From Palaemon carinicauda (lineage: Eukaryota; Arthropoda; Malacostraca; Decapoda; Palaemonidae), in the NCBI RefSeq assembly GCF_036898095.1, contig NC_090765.1:35501829-35565828 (forward strand): a DNA stretch of 64,000 nucleotides. The letters run 5' to 3'. The stretch's first letter is position 1, and each line of letters begins with the position of its first letter. A program made the translations under genes and the position numbers. Shown here piece by piece: positions 1 through 8,615 of this stretch. The notes beneath the pieces are model-generated. The model ran no database searches. It saw nothing but the letters and a program-made list of their open reading frames with translations, and was not told the DNA's origin.

Positions 1-2
1 TG

Positions 3-206
3 AGAGCTGTAGCTACTTCGATGGCCTTCAAACAGAACCGTTCTCTGCAGAGTATTATGGATGCAACCTATTGGAGGAGCAAGTCAGTGTTTGCATCATT
101 TTATCTCAAAGATGTCCAGTCTCTTTACGAGAACTGCTACACCCTGGGACCATTCGTAGCAGCGAGTGCAGTAGTAGGTGAGGGCTCAGCCACTACATTC
201 CCTTAA
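3..206 (+). CDS. Tyrosine recombinase (ORF3) C-terminus, partial
   Basis: This is the last 67 residues of the DIRS tyrosine recombinase, open from the window edge to a TAA at 204-206. It contains the segment TYWRSKSVFASFYLKDV, whose Tyr in FYL aligns with Tyr364, the presumed nucleophile of the intact ORF3 at 40034-41227. It ends with GPFVAASAVVGEG and a short Thr/Pro tail, the family's conserved C-terminus. The HxxR motif lies just upstream, outside the window. No frameshift or stop is visible in what remains. Whether the whole protein was intact cannot be judged. Confidence 0.8.
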   Translation, partial: RAVATSMAFKQNRSLQSIMDATYWRSKSVFASFYLKDVQSLYENCYTLGPFVAASAVVGEGSATTFP

Positions 207-604
207 TCCCATAACCTTTTTTAACCTTTCTCTTGAATGATTTTATTGTTGTTTTTGGGTTGTTACGGTAGGCTAAGAAGCCTTCCGCATCCTAGTTGAT
301 TTGGCGGGTGGTCAATTCGTTCTTGAGAAGCGCCTAGGTTAGAGGTTGTGTAGAGGTCCTTTAGTATGGGTTGCAGCCCTTTATACTTCAGCACCTTAGA
401 GTTGTTCAGCCTCCTAAGAGGAACGCTGCGCTCAGTAAGGAAGACGAACTTATTAAAGGCAGAGTAATGGTTCAAGTCGACTTCCTTACCAGGTACTTAT
501 AATTTCATTGTTATTTTGAATAACTGATAATATGAAATACGGGATACTTAGCTTCTTGATATACATGTACACTGGTTTTCACCCACCTCCCTGGGTGTGA
601 ATCA

Positions 605-936
605 GCTACATGATTATCGGGTAAGATTAATATTGAAAAATGTTATTTTCATTAGTAAAATAAATTTTTGAATATACTTACCCGATAATCATGATTTAAT
701 TGACCCACCCTTCCTCCCCATAGAGAACCAGTGGACCGAGGAAAAATTGAGGTGGTGTCAACAAGAAGTACTGCAGTACCTGGCCACAGGTGGCGCTGGT
801 GAGTACACCCCCCTCTTGTATAGCGATCGCTGGCGTATCCCGTCCGTAGAATTCTGTCGGGCAACGGAGTTGACAGCTACATGATTATCGGGTAAGTATA
901 TTCAAAAATTTATTTTACTAATGAAAATAACATTTT
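605..936 (+). repeat. E1 internal complementary region and right ITR
   Basis: Positions 605-694 form a palindrome-like ICR, GCTACATGATTATCGGG onward to CCCGATAATCATG, which reads as the reverse complement of the element's two tips placed end to end. The right ITR follows and ends ATTCAAAAATTTATTTTAC plus about 18 bp near 936. It contains the palindrome AGCGATCGCT near 822. Confidence 0.8.
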
Positions 937-1378
937 GACGATATATAATTGGGCTCTTCTCTCAGGTGCGAAATCAAGAGAGAAAGAGAGAGAGAGATAG
1001 AGACGGAGGGAGAGAGAGGAGAAAAAAAACGTTCCGTTCAAGCGGGTAACGTTGTTCTCGTGTTACTCTCCTCCCTAGTCGCTGTACGGGGAAGAAGGTA
1101 AAACGTTTCTAGGGTTTTATTCTTGTCCCCAGGCTATGTGCGGTGAGAGTTTGTAAACGTAGTTTATTTGAACTAGTGTTTAGTCTCTTTCCCAGCCACT
1201 GAATTCTTTATCTTTATATATGTTTTCTGTTTTTGCTAGTATTAATGAGCTGCATTATACGACTGTTTTCGCAATTACTACCTTTTAATGAAGGGTAGAA
1301 TTGCGTGTTTCAGGTAGAAATCAGTAAATGTTTCGATTTCAGTGAAATAAGTGCAAAACAGAAAATCGAAGTGATAAA
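937..1378 (+). other. E2 5' noncoding segment with GA-rich tract
   Basis: No ORF is supported here. The stretch has a polypurine tract (about 964-1020, mostly AG units) and motifs such as GTAACGTTGTTCTCG and GAACTAGTGTTTAGTCTC that recur in E4, E7 and E8 in the same order. In those copies it lies between a vestigial gag start codon and the middle of gag. It is therefore part of the transposon and not host sequence. Confidence 0.7.
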
Positions 1379-2985
1379 GTGATATGCGCAAAGTGTTACA
1401 GTGTTGCGTCCGAGGGTTCGTCTGTTCGTGCCTGTCGTTCACCTAGTCCGGGACCTCTTGCAAGCTCCCAAGCCCAGGGGAGAAGTAATGTCGAACGACT
1501 TATGGGTTCGTCAGGCCTTGATCAACGAACAGACGTTTCCCTCCGTGGTTTCGGGCGTATCTACCCAAGATCGCCCCACCCACACAAAGACGAGAGAGCC
1601 CATTTACTTCTCGTCTGCGGAAGAGGTTTCTCGTAAGAAACCATGGACCAAGGTCTCGCAGCTTATTAAGCGCAAGTCGGTCCCTTCCGCGCAAGTCCAA
1701 CGGCCCAGTTGTAGCCACTGGGTCAGTTCGGACTCGCTGCAGGCTTCCGATGACTGCACACCTCCTAAGAGAGGCAAAGTGGTACCGCAACAGGCAGTAA
1801 CACCGTCTGTTGCCGCACCTGCTGCTGTAGACCCTAAGTGGTCTTTGCTACAGTCTATGCAGACACAGTTAGCATCTTTTATGCAGGAGTATCGTGCGGA
1901 GAAGGTTGACGCTGCACCCGTTAGCCTACAACCAACCACGGTTGTGCGTACAGTAGACGCTGAGGCTACCTTCTCCCGCACTCCGGCTGTGAGAGTTACA
2001 CCACCCATGCGCAGTGTACCCTGCCAGCCGCACGTTGACGTTCACAGACGCACGGAACCCTCCGTTGACGTTCGCGAGTTACCACAACAACAGGAGGGTG
2101 GAGTTAAGTTGCTTTGTTTTGACGCTGTGCGTCAACCTCCGCATTCTAGAGTTGTTTTGACTGCTCAGTATAGACAGTCAAAGCAGTCTCGAGTGAACAC
2201 TGTATGTCCTCACGCACCTGTTGTGGTTGACAGTTCAGTTGTTGACAGTTCACAGTCTGTCAAGCAGTTACATGACGTTGCCTTCTGGTCTGCTACTAAT
2301 GCACCAGTGCTGTATGTCCTCACGCACCTGTTGTGGTTGACAGTTCAGTTGTTGACAGTTCACAGACTGTCAAGCAGTTACATGACGTTGCCTTCTGGTC
2401 TGCTACTAATGCACCAGTGAGAGACTCACTGAGATAACCTAGCTTTTATCGGACAAGGTTCCTGTAGATGAGAAAGTGCTGTTCTCCCTCCTACTGATAT
2501 TCCTTTGAGGACTCTGTCATTTGGAGAGGAGCCTTAAGCTGCTTAGCCTCCTATGGACTTTAATTAAATCATGATGATTTTTTAAGGATCTTCGTCCGGA
2601 TCTTGTAACTGCTGCTCCTCGTTCGCCTAAACGTCAGAACTTACACTAGGCCTAGCTACTTCGAAGCCGTTGTTGTTAAGCTAGGGCTCTCTCGCTCTCC
2701 TAGAGAGCGTTACGTTGGCTAGGCGACTGGTTTTTGCACCAGGAGGAGTTTTAGGGATACAGCCTTTGATTTCCCTTCTTTTAAACTGGCTTATAGAGCG
2801 AGAGTTTGATAGGACACGAGAGAAGTTCTCGGCTTGGAAGTTCATGCCTCTGCCCAGATAGACTTCTCAATTCTGGTAGACTCGCCCTGGCGCCTAGCCA
2901 GGAGACACTCCAAGTTGTTTACAGGTCAACTTCTCAACTTTTGTCGAGCCTTTGAAGTTTTGCTGTACTATTATGTCACACATAA
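1379..2985 (+). pseudogene. gag-like ORF1, degenerate (first gag segment of E2)
   Basis: Translation matches the middle of the intact gag at 35837-38269: EGSSVRACRSPSPGPLASS, then the RKxPWTKVSQ and KRKSVPSxQVQRP blocks. One extra T near 1528 shifts the frame, so the product continues in another frame to about 2419. The N-terminal zinc motif is absent because the 5' end of gag has been replaced by noncoding sequence. A 110-bp tandem duplication (2200-2419) adds another frameshift. A TAA at 2565-2567, in the block corresponding to DFK, occupies the same place as stops in E7 and E8. The capsid-like block around 2660-2950 is recognisable but broken. No functional protein is expected. Confidence 0.75.
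2200..2419 (+). repeat. 110-bp tandem duplication in E2 gag
   Basis: The unit starting CTGTATGTCCTCACGCACC at 2200 is repeated at 2310 with almost no change (an offset of 110). Because 110 is not a multiple of three, the second copy is read in a different frame. Confidence 0.9.
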
Positions 2986-2989
2986 CAAG

Positions 2990-3625
2990 GCTTCCAGGGA
3001 TGGTAAATGGTTCCGCCTCAGTCGCTAACCCCGTCTGTTGCCACACCTGCTCCCGTAGACCCTTAATGGGCTTTTCTGCAAGACATGCAGTCCAAGCTTG
3101 TGTCCTTGATAGAGGACTTAAATGCGGAGAAGAACCTTCTGGCCAACAACCTTCCAACCGGTTGGTTGTGCGCCCTGTTGACGCTGAGGTATCCTACTCG
3201 CGTCTGCCAGTTGAGGTGGTTCCTCCACCGATGCGACCCAGTGTGGGTTGCCAGTCGCACGTTGACGTTAAGCGACGCTCGGAGGTGGTTGTTGACGTTC
3301 AGTGTGTCACTAGGAAGACGTTCAACAACCAGCAGAGGTGACTTGTGGTGACGCAGTGCGTCAACCTCAGCAACCCGGTAGGGTGTTGACTGCACAACCC
3401 AGCAGTCTAGACAGTTTCGGGTTGACGCTGTACTTCCTCGCGCACCCATGGTTGTTGACAGTTCACAGACTGTGCAGCAGTGCCATGATATTGCGTCCGG
3501 CTCCGTCACGCATCCACCAGTGCGACCGGATTCAGCGAGTCAGACGTTGCCCACTCCGTTGCCGTTTCCTCATCAGTTTCGGATGAGGAACCCTCTGATG
3601 AGGACGTTGCTGAACAAGACGATCA
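2990..3625 (+). pseudogene. Second gag fragment of E2, degenerate
   Basis: After the first gag segment has reached its capsid-like block, the sequence jumps back to an earlier gag region: TPSV..PAPVDP, LQDMQSKL, then DVKRRSEVVVDVQ. It is closer to the gag of E5 (35837-38269) than to the first segment of this same element. Small indels break the frame. It ends at the block corresponding to gag positions near 37300, where it joins the RT thumb (ALLSIQKMLKKE in E5). This back-to-back double gag makes E2 a mosaic of two gag subtypes. E3 and E4 have the same second fragment. Confidence 0.7.
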
Positions 3626-4862
3626 GCCCCCAGCCCTGCTATCCATCCAGAAGATGCTGAAAAAGGAACGCTGCCCAGTCAGGCTGTGGATGAGTCTGGT
3701 AGGGACACTGTCATCCGTGGATCAATTTGTGTCACTAGGAAGACTACACCTCCGTCCTCTTCTATACCATCTAGCTTTTCACTGGAAAAAGGACAAGACG
3801 CTAGAAGCGGTCTCGATCCCGGTTTCCGGAAAGTTAAAGTCTTGTCTGACTTGGTGAAAGGACTATATTAACCTTAGAGAGGGTCTTCCCCTGACTGTTC
3901 AGACTACCAACCACGTTCTCTTCTCGGACGCATCGGACGTAGGCTGGGGTGCGACATTAGACGGTAGGGAATGCTCGGGATTATGGAACTCGAGTCGAAG
4001 GACAATGCATTTCAACTGCAAGGAGCTACTGGCAGTACGTCTGACCTGGAAAAGCTTCAGGTCTCTCCTTCAAGGCAAAGTGGTGGAGGTGAACTCGGAC
4101 AACACCACGGCTTTGGCGTACATCTCCAAGCAAGGAGGGACCTACTCTCTGACATTGTACGAGATCGCAAGGGACCTCCTCACCTGGTCAAAAGGTCTAG
4201 ACATTTCAATAGTAACGAGGTTCATCCAAGGCAACTTGAATGTCATGGCAGATTGTCTCAGTCGGAAGGGACAAATAATTCCAACAGAATGGACCCTCCA
4301 CAAGGATGTATGCAAGAGACTTTGGGCCACCTGGGGCCAGCCAACCATAGATCTCTTCGCAACCTCGATGACCAAGAGGCTCCCAATATTTTGCTCACCA
4401 ATCCCGGACCCAGCAGCAGTTCATATAGATGCCTTTCTACTAGATTGGTCACATCTAGATCTATATGCATTCCCTCCGTTCAAGATTGTCAACAAGGTAC
4501 TGCAGAAGTTCGCCTCTCACGAAGGGACAAGGTTGACGCTAGTTGCTTCCCTCTGGCCCGCGAGAGAATGGCTCACCGAGGTACTTCGATGGCTAGTAGA
4601 CGTTCCCAGAACTCTTCCCCTAAGGGTGGACCTTCTACGTCAGCCACGCGTAAAGAAGGTACACCAAGGCCTCCACGCTCTTCGTCTGACTGCCTTCAGA
4701 CTATCGAAAGACTCTCGAGAGCTAGAGGCTTTTCGAAGGAGGCAGCCAGAGCGATTGCTAGAGCAAGGAGAACATCCACCCTTAGAGTCTACCAATCGAA
4801 GTGGGAAATCTTCCGAAACTGGTGCAAGTCAGTATCCGTATCCTCGACCAGTACCTCTGTAA
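3626..4862 (+). pseudogene. RT thumb - RNase H - methyltransferase-like region (ORF2 remnant)
   Basis: The reading frame aligns with the C-terminal two thirds of ORF2 of E5. The polymerase core with YLDD is absent. RNase H is well kept: FSDASDVGWGATL, NCKELLAV, VNSDNTTALAYISKQGG and VMADCLSRKG carry the four expected acidic residues. The region TIDLFATS..LDLYAFPPF follows. The frame is open from about 3626 to 4862 except for a single TGA at 3855-3857, where E5 has Trp (TGG). It overlaps the YR frame by about 295 bp, as in E5. With no polymerase core it could supply RNase H at most. Confidence 0.75.
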
Positions 4863-5704
4863 CTCAAATAGCTGACTTCCTCTTATATCTGAGGAAAGAA
4901 CGATCTCTTTCAGCTCCCACTATCAAGGGTTACAGAAGCATGTTGGCATCAGTCTTCCGTCACAGAGGCTTAGATCTTTCCAACAATAAAGATCTACAGG
5001 ACCTCCTTAAGTCTTTTGAGACCACGAAGGAGCGTCGTTTGGTTACACCTGGTTGGAATTTAGACGTGGTACTAAGATTCCTTATGTCAGACAGGTTCGA
5101 ACCGCTACAATCAGCCTCCCTGAAAGATCTCACCTTAAAGACTCTTTTCCTGATATACTTAGCCACAGCTAAAAGAGTCAGTGAGATTCATGCCTTCAGC
5201 AAGAACATCGGATTCTCATCCGAAACGGCTACATGTTCTACAACTTGGTTTTCTAGCCAAACACGAGCTGCCTTCTCGGCCTTGACCAATATCGTTCGAT
5301 ATTCCAAACTTATCGTATGGTTGGAAATGAACTAGAAAGAGTCTTATGTCCTGTAAGAGCTCTTAAGTTCTATTTAAAACCTTTACGAGGCCCGTCTGAA
5401 GCTTTATGGTGTTCATTTTATCAGACTGTTAATACGAGAAGCTCATTCCCATCTGAATGAGGAAGACCAAGCTTTGCTGAAGGTAAGGACACACGAAGTT
5501 AGAGCTGTCGCAACTTCCGTGGCCTTTAAACAAAATAGATCTCTGCAAAGTATAATCGACGCAACCTATTGGAAAAGCAAATCAGTGTTCGCGTCTTTTT
5601 ATCTTAAGAATGTCCAGTCTCTTTACGAGAACTGCTACACTCTGGGACCATTCGTAGCAACGAGTGCAGTAGTGGGTGAGGGCTCAACCACTACAATTCC
5701 CTAA
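4568..5704 (+). pseudogene. Tyrosine recombinase (ORF3), frameshifted
   Basis: The N-terminal DNA-binding part (ERLSRARGFSKEAARAIAR, YQSKWEIFRNWC, APTIKGYRSML) and the first catalytic Arg block (TAKRVSEIHAF) are intact in one frame up to about 5235. A small deletion at the block matching ATCSLQLGF then shifts the frame, and about 45 bp are missing near 5417. The C-terminal part resumes at 5474 with HEVRA and FYLKNV and ends at 5704. The catalytic residues are thus still readable but split over frames. The ATG at 4568 matches the start chosen for E5. Confidence 0.75.
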
Positions 5705-6110
5705 TTCCATAACCTTTTTAATCTTTCTCTTGAAATGTTTTATTATTGTTTTTGGGTTGTTCGGAAGGCTAAGAAGCCTTTCGCATCCTACTTGATTTGG
5801 CGGGTGGTCAAAGTCATTTCTTGAGAAGCGCCTAGATTAGAGGTTTTGATGAGGTCCTTTAGTATGGGTTGCAACCCTTCATACTTCAGCTCCTAGGAGT
5901 CGCTCAGCATCCTATGAGGATCGCGAGGCTCAGTAAGGAAGACGTACTTAAAAAGGCAGAGTAATTGTTCAAGTCGACTTCCTTACCAGGTACTTATTTA
6001 TTTTATGTTTGTTATTTTGAATAACTGCTAAAATGAAATACAAAATACTTAGCTCATAATAATGTCAACATGTAATGCTGGTCTCTACCCACCCCCCTGG
6101 GTGTGAATCA

Positions 6111-6450
6111 GCTTATATGATCACCGGCTAAGTTTAATATTGAAAAATGTTATTTTTATTAATAAAATAAATTTTTGAATATACTTACCCGGTGACCATA
6201 TATTAAAGGACCCTCCCTTCCTCCCCAATAGAGACCCAGTGGGCCGAGGAGAAAATTGGTTCTGTGTTGACATGGAGTACTTGAGTACCTGCTCGACAGA
6301 TGGCGCAGTTGATGTACACCCCCACCTGTATAGCGATCGCTGGCGTATTTTGTCCTTAGGTTTTTCTGTCGGGCAGCAGAGCTGACAGCTTATATGATCA
6401 CCGGGTAAGTATATTCAAAAATTTATTTTATTAATAAAAATAACATTTTT
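6111..6450 (+). repeat. E2 ICR and right ITR
   Basis: The ICR spans 6111-6202 (GCTTATATGATCACCGGC to CCCGGTGACCATA). The right ITR follows and ends near 6450 at a run of T. The tip reads GATCACCGGG, intermediate between the two main tip variants of the window. AGCGATCGCT is present near 6333. Confidence 0.75.
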
Positions 6451-6701
6451 TAATATACTTACCCGGTGAATATATAAATTAAATGACCCTCCCTTCCTCC
6501 CCAATAGAGACGCAGCAGGACGAGAAGAATTGAAGGTTTTGTTTACATACAAGAGTGGTATCTGGCCGACAGTTGGCGCTGGTGGACACACCCGCAACCT
6601 TCATAGCGATCGCTCGCGAGTTTTTTGAGTGTGTTTTCTGTCGAGCCACAGAGTTGCAGCTATTATATATTCACCGGGTAAGTATATTCAAAAATTTATT
6701 T
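6451..6701 (+). repeat. Right ITR fragment of another DIRS copy, interrupted by X2
   Basis: The sequence from AATATACTTACCCGGTGAA to ATTCAAAAATTTATTTT matches the right ITR of the E5/E7/E8 subfamily, most closely that of E8 (59020-59265). It lacks the last 20 or so bases of the tip, because element X2 begins there. Its left side abuts the right tip of E2 at T-rich sequence, as if E2 had inserted into the ICR of this older copy. It is a nested insertion site, not a gene. Confidence 0.7.
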
Positions 6702-8061
6702 TCTGGGCTCGAACCTGTGCCGCCCAGTGAATAAGCTCCATTTAGCACTTATTCTTAGGTAATTTACTGCTAAATATACCAGAGAAAAAATGTAAAGGAG
6801 TGCTAGGTTAACTAGCTCGCTCACCTATTGGTGTCGGTATAAAATTGGGCGTATAATCCAGAGGTCCCGCACTATTTAGATTCATCCACGACAAAGACCC
6901 CAATAGAGGAGAGCCGTTCAACCTCACTCGGCACCACCAACTCTGCATCCGCTCAGAACCCAACTCCTTTTAGCACGCCTGTGTTGTAACCCGCTTTTTT
7001 GTTGTGCTCTCGTATTTCGCTATTTTCCACTGGATTATGGCTTCTTCATCGGTTTCCCAGGAGACACCGCCTAAGTTAAGTACCAAGCTATGTTTTGCTG
7101 TGTTTTGAGCAATCTAGATCGTTTAATATTTAAATTATAGGAGTTTATTCTCTTCGTTCATATCGATCTTGCTTGATTCCGCTTACAGTTGGTACTCCTG
7201 TTTTGAGAGCTTTTAGTTTCACTCGCGGTGTTACTATGTGTATTGTTTTTATTATTAATTAAATGTTATTTGTTATTGTGGATATTCATTATTTAGCGTT
7301 TAGAACCCTCGTGGTTCATTTTTAGGGCCGATATCAGTTACGTATCGTTATGGCTTGCCGACCTTCGTTACTAGGCGGCAATTTTATTTTATAAGTCATC
7401 AGGTGTGTCCTTTGTGATTTATGTTGCATGCCTTGCCCTAAATTTTTTATGTGTATATTTATATAAGTGTTCAACGCTATTACTATTATAATGAATATTT
7501 GTGCTATTACTCCGTTTGATCTGTCTGGTTGGGGATCGTCAGTTGGTAGCCCTGCTGCTCCGTATCACGTGATCCTCCCCCAAGCTCCCCCTCTCGCTAG
7601 GTGGGCGGCTAGGCTTCTCTCCCCCCTCCCCTAGGGGACCGTTGCCTTCCCTCCTTTTAGAGGGGGTAGTTCAGTGTGTATGGACTTTGTCCTCCGGGTG
7701 TCCCGGCGGGTTCGTCTCTGTCTAGACGGGTTGGCCACCGGTCAACAGAGTTGGATCCCGGTGCACCCTATTTTATATTCACTTATCACACTTTTATTAT
7801 GTTATACGAAACCCTCCGGGTTCGGTTGGCGGTTCTTATCTACAGTTCCGCCCCCCTATTAATTTATAACAGTTCCTATGATTATATAGGATTATATATG
7901 ACAGATCACTATCCCGGAGTTCCTATATGTATTGGTTTATGGTTATACTTTTATTTCCCGGCCCGGGGCTTGACCTCGCTCCGGGAAATCAGACACTAGG
8001 TGTCTTAATTCTTTGTTACATCCTTTTTATGATCCCGGCTCGACCGGAATGGATAGCTATA
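6702..8061 (+). other. X2 5' terminal repeat and leader, no supported ORF
   Basis: The stretch should contain the left terminal repeat of X2, but its right partner is not in the window, so the boundary cannot be drawn. An ATG at 7037 in a good context opens a short frame starting MASSSVSQETPPK. It might be an upstream exon of gag, since a pyrimidine-rich tract and AG lie directly before the ATG at 8311, but no donor in the required phase is evident. I leave it unannotated. Confidence 0.4.
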
Positions 8062-8289
8062 CTCTAGTCTTAAGTTAGACTTATGTTTAGGCCCGGGTCC
8101 TCCGGACCCGCCCCTACTTAAGAGTATTACAGTTAAGCTCTAGTCTTAAGTTAGACTTATGTTTAGGCCCGGGTCCTCCGGACCCGCCCCTACTTAAGAG
8201 TATTACAGTTAAGCTCTAGTCTTAAGTTAGACTTATGTTAAGGCCCGGGTCCTCCGGACCCGCCCCTACTTAAGAGAATTACAGTTTCT
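8062..8289 (+). repeat. 76-bp tandem repeat, three copies, with GC-rich palindrome
   Basis: Units start with CTCTAGTCTTAAGTTAGAC at 8062, 8138 and 8214, spaced exactly 76 bp. Each contains a near-perfect hairpin, GGGTCC..GGACCC, within CCCGGGTCCTCCGGACCCG. The array ends 21 bp before the gag start codon and lies in the leader of X2. It could be a structured RNA element or promoter repeat; the sequence alone does not say which. Confidence 0.9.
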
Positions 8290-8310
8290 CATATACTATT
8301 CTTTTTATAG

Positions 8311-8481
8311 ATGGTGCATTGTCAGACGACGGCCTGTGCGGCTGTTCTTCATCAGCCTTGTGGCCATACCGTATGTAGGTCTCACGCCCTCTGCGGAGTT
8401 CAGCTGGAGGACATAGTGGTCTGGCACCCTGATAACTGTATGGTCTGTTTTGACCTCATCACCACCCTCGGATCTGATTCG
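8311..8481 (+). CDS. gag-like protein of X2, exon with zinc motif
   Basis: This exon encodes 57 residues starting MVHCQTTACAAVLHQPCG. It has a Cys/His cluster (C4, C9, H14, C17, H19, C22, H25, C28, then H39, C43, C46) that looks like a zinc-binding module and parallels the N-terminal Cys/His motif of the E5 gag. It ends exactly at a consensus donor (TCG|GTGAGT), and in the same phase joins the exon at 8616. The ATG follows a pyrimidine tract and AG (CTTTTTATAG), so an upstream intron in the leader is possible. Function by analogy: structural gag protein, RNA binding. Confidence 0.65.
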
Positions 8482-8615
8482 GTGAGTCCCGTTGGCTATG
8501 TTGCCTTTCTAATTATTTTACCTTTTTTGGTATATATACACTATTTAGTAAGATTTCTATGGCCTTGAAGGACCACAGGGAATCTTCCTTTTTATAATTC
8601 CCACTATTATTTCAG
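8482..8615 (+). other. Intron inside the X2 gag gene
   Basis: A 134-bp interval begins GTGAGT and ends with a pyrimidine-rich tract and TTATTTCAG. It contains in-frame stops, and removing it joins two open frames in phase 0 (Ser57 to Ala-Ser-Pro-Glu). It is AT-richer than its flanks. An intron in a retrotransposon ORF is unusual, because passage through spliced RNA should remove it. Confidence 0.65.

Larger units (their letters stand above)
1..936 (+). mobile_element. DIRS-type retrotransposon E1, 3' end only
   Basis: The window opens inside a DIRS element. What remains is the last part of the tyrosine recombinase (3-206), about 400 bp of 3' untranslated sequence (207-604), the internal complementary region and the right inverted terminal repeat ending near 936. 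The order is the same as in the complete copy at 35461-41967, which fixes the identification. The tips carry the ATGATTATCGGGTAAG variant, shared with the copies ending at 15919 and 22819, so E1 belongs to that subfamily. Directly after the right tip the sequence jumps into the interior of another copy (E2) with no left repeat between them, which suggests a deletion or an assembly join near 936. Confidence 0.85.
937..6450 (+). mobile_element. DIRS-type retrotransposon E2, 5'-truncated, RT-less, coding-dead
   Basis: E2 starts abruptly inside the family's 5' noncoding segment, with a GA-rich tract at 964-1020, and has no left ITR. It then carries a degenerate gag segment, a second gag segment from the other gag subtype, the thumb end of RT joined directly to gag, RNase H, the methyltransferase-like region, a broken YR, the ICR (6111-6202) and the right ITR (to about 6450). 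The polymerase core of RT is missing, and the same gag-to-thumb junction occurs in E3, so the deletion was inherited by copying. It cannot encode its own replication. Confidence 0.8.

Noticed and set aside
1401..2420. Reading the 339-codon ORF as an independent gene
   Set aside because: It is gag of E2 after a one-base shift; the start is internal and the end is in the 110-bp duplication.
7037..7105. Upstream coding exon of X2 gag (MASSSVSQETPPK)
   Set aside because: Attractive position, but no GT donor gives the phase needed to join the ATG at 8311, and the frame closes soon.
6702..8310. tRNA or primer-binding site at the start of X2
   Set aside because: No cloverleaf or tRNA-end complement seen; DIRS-type elements do not need one.
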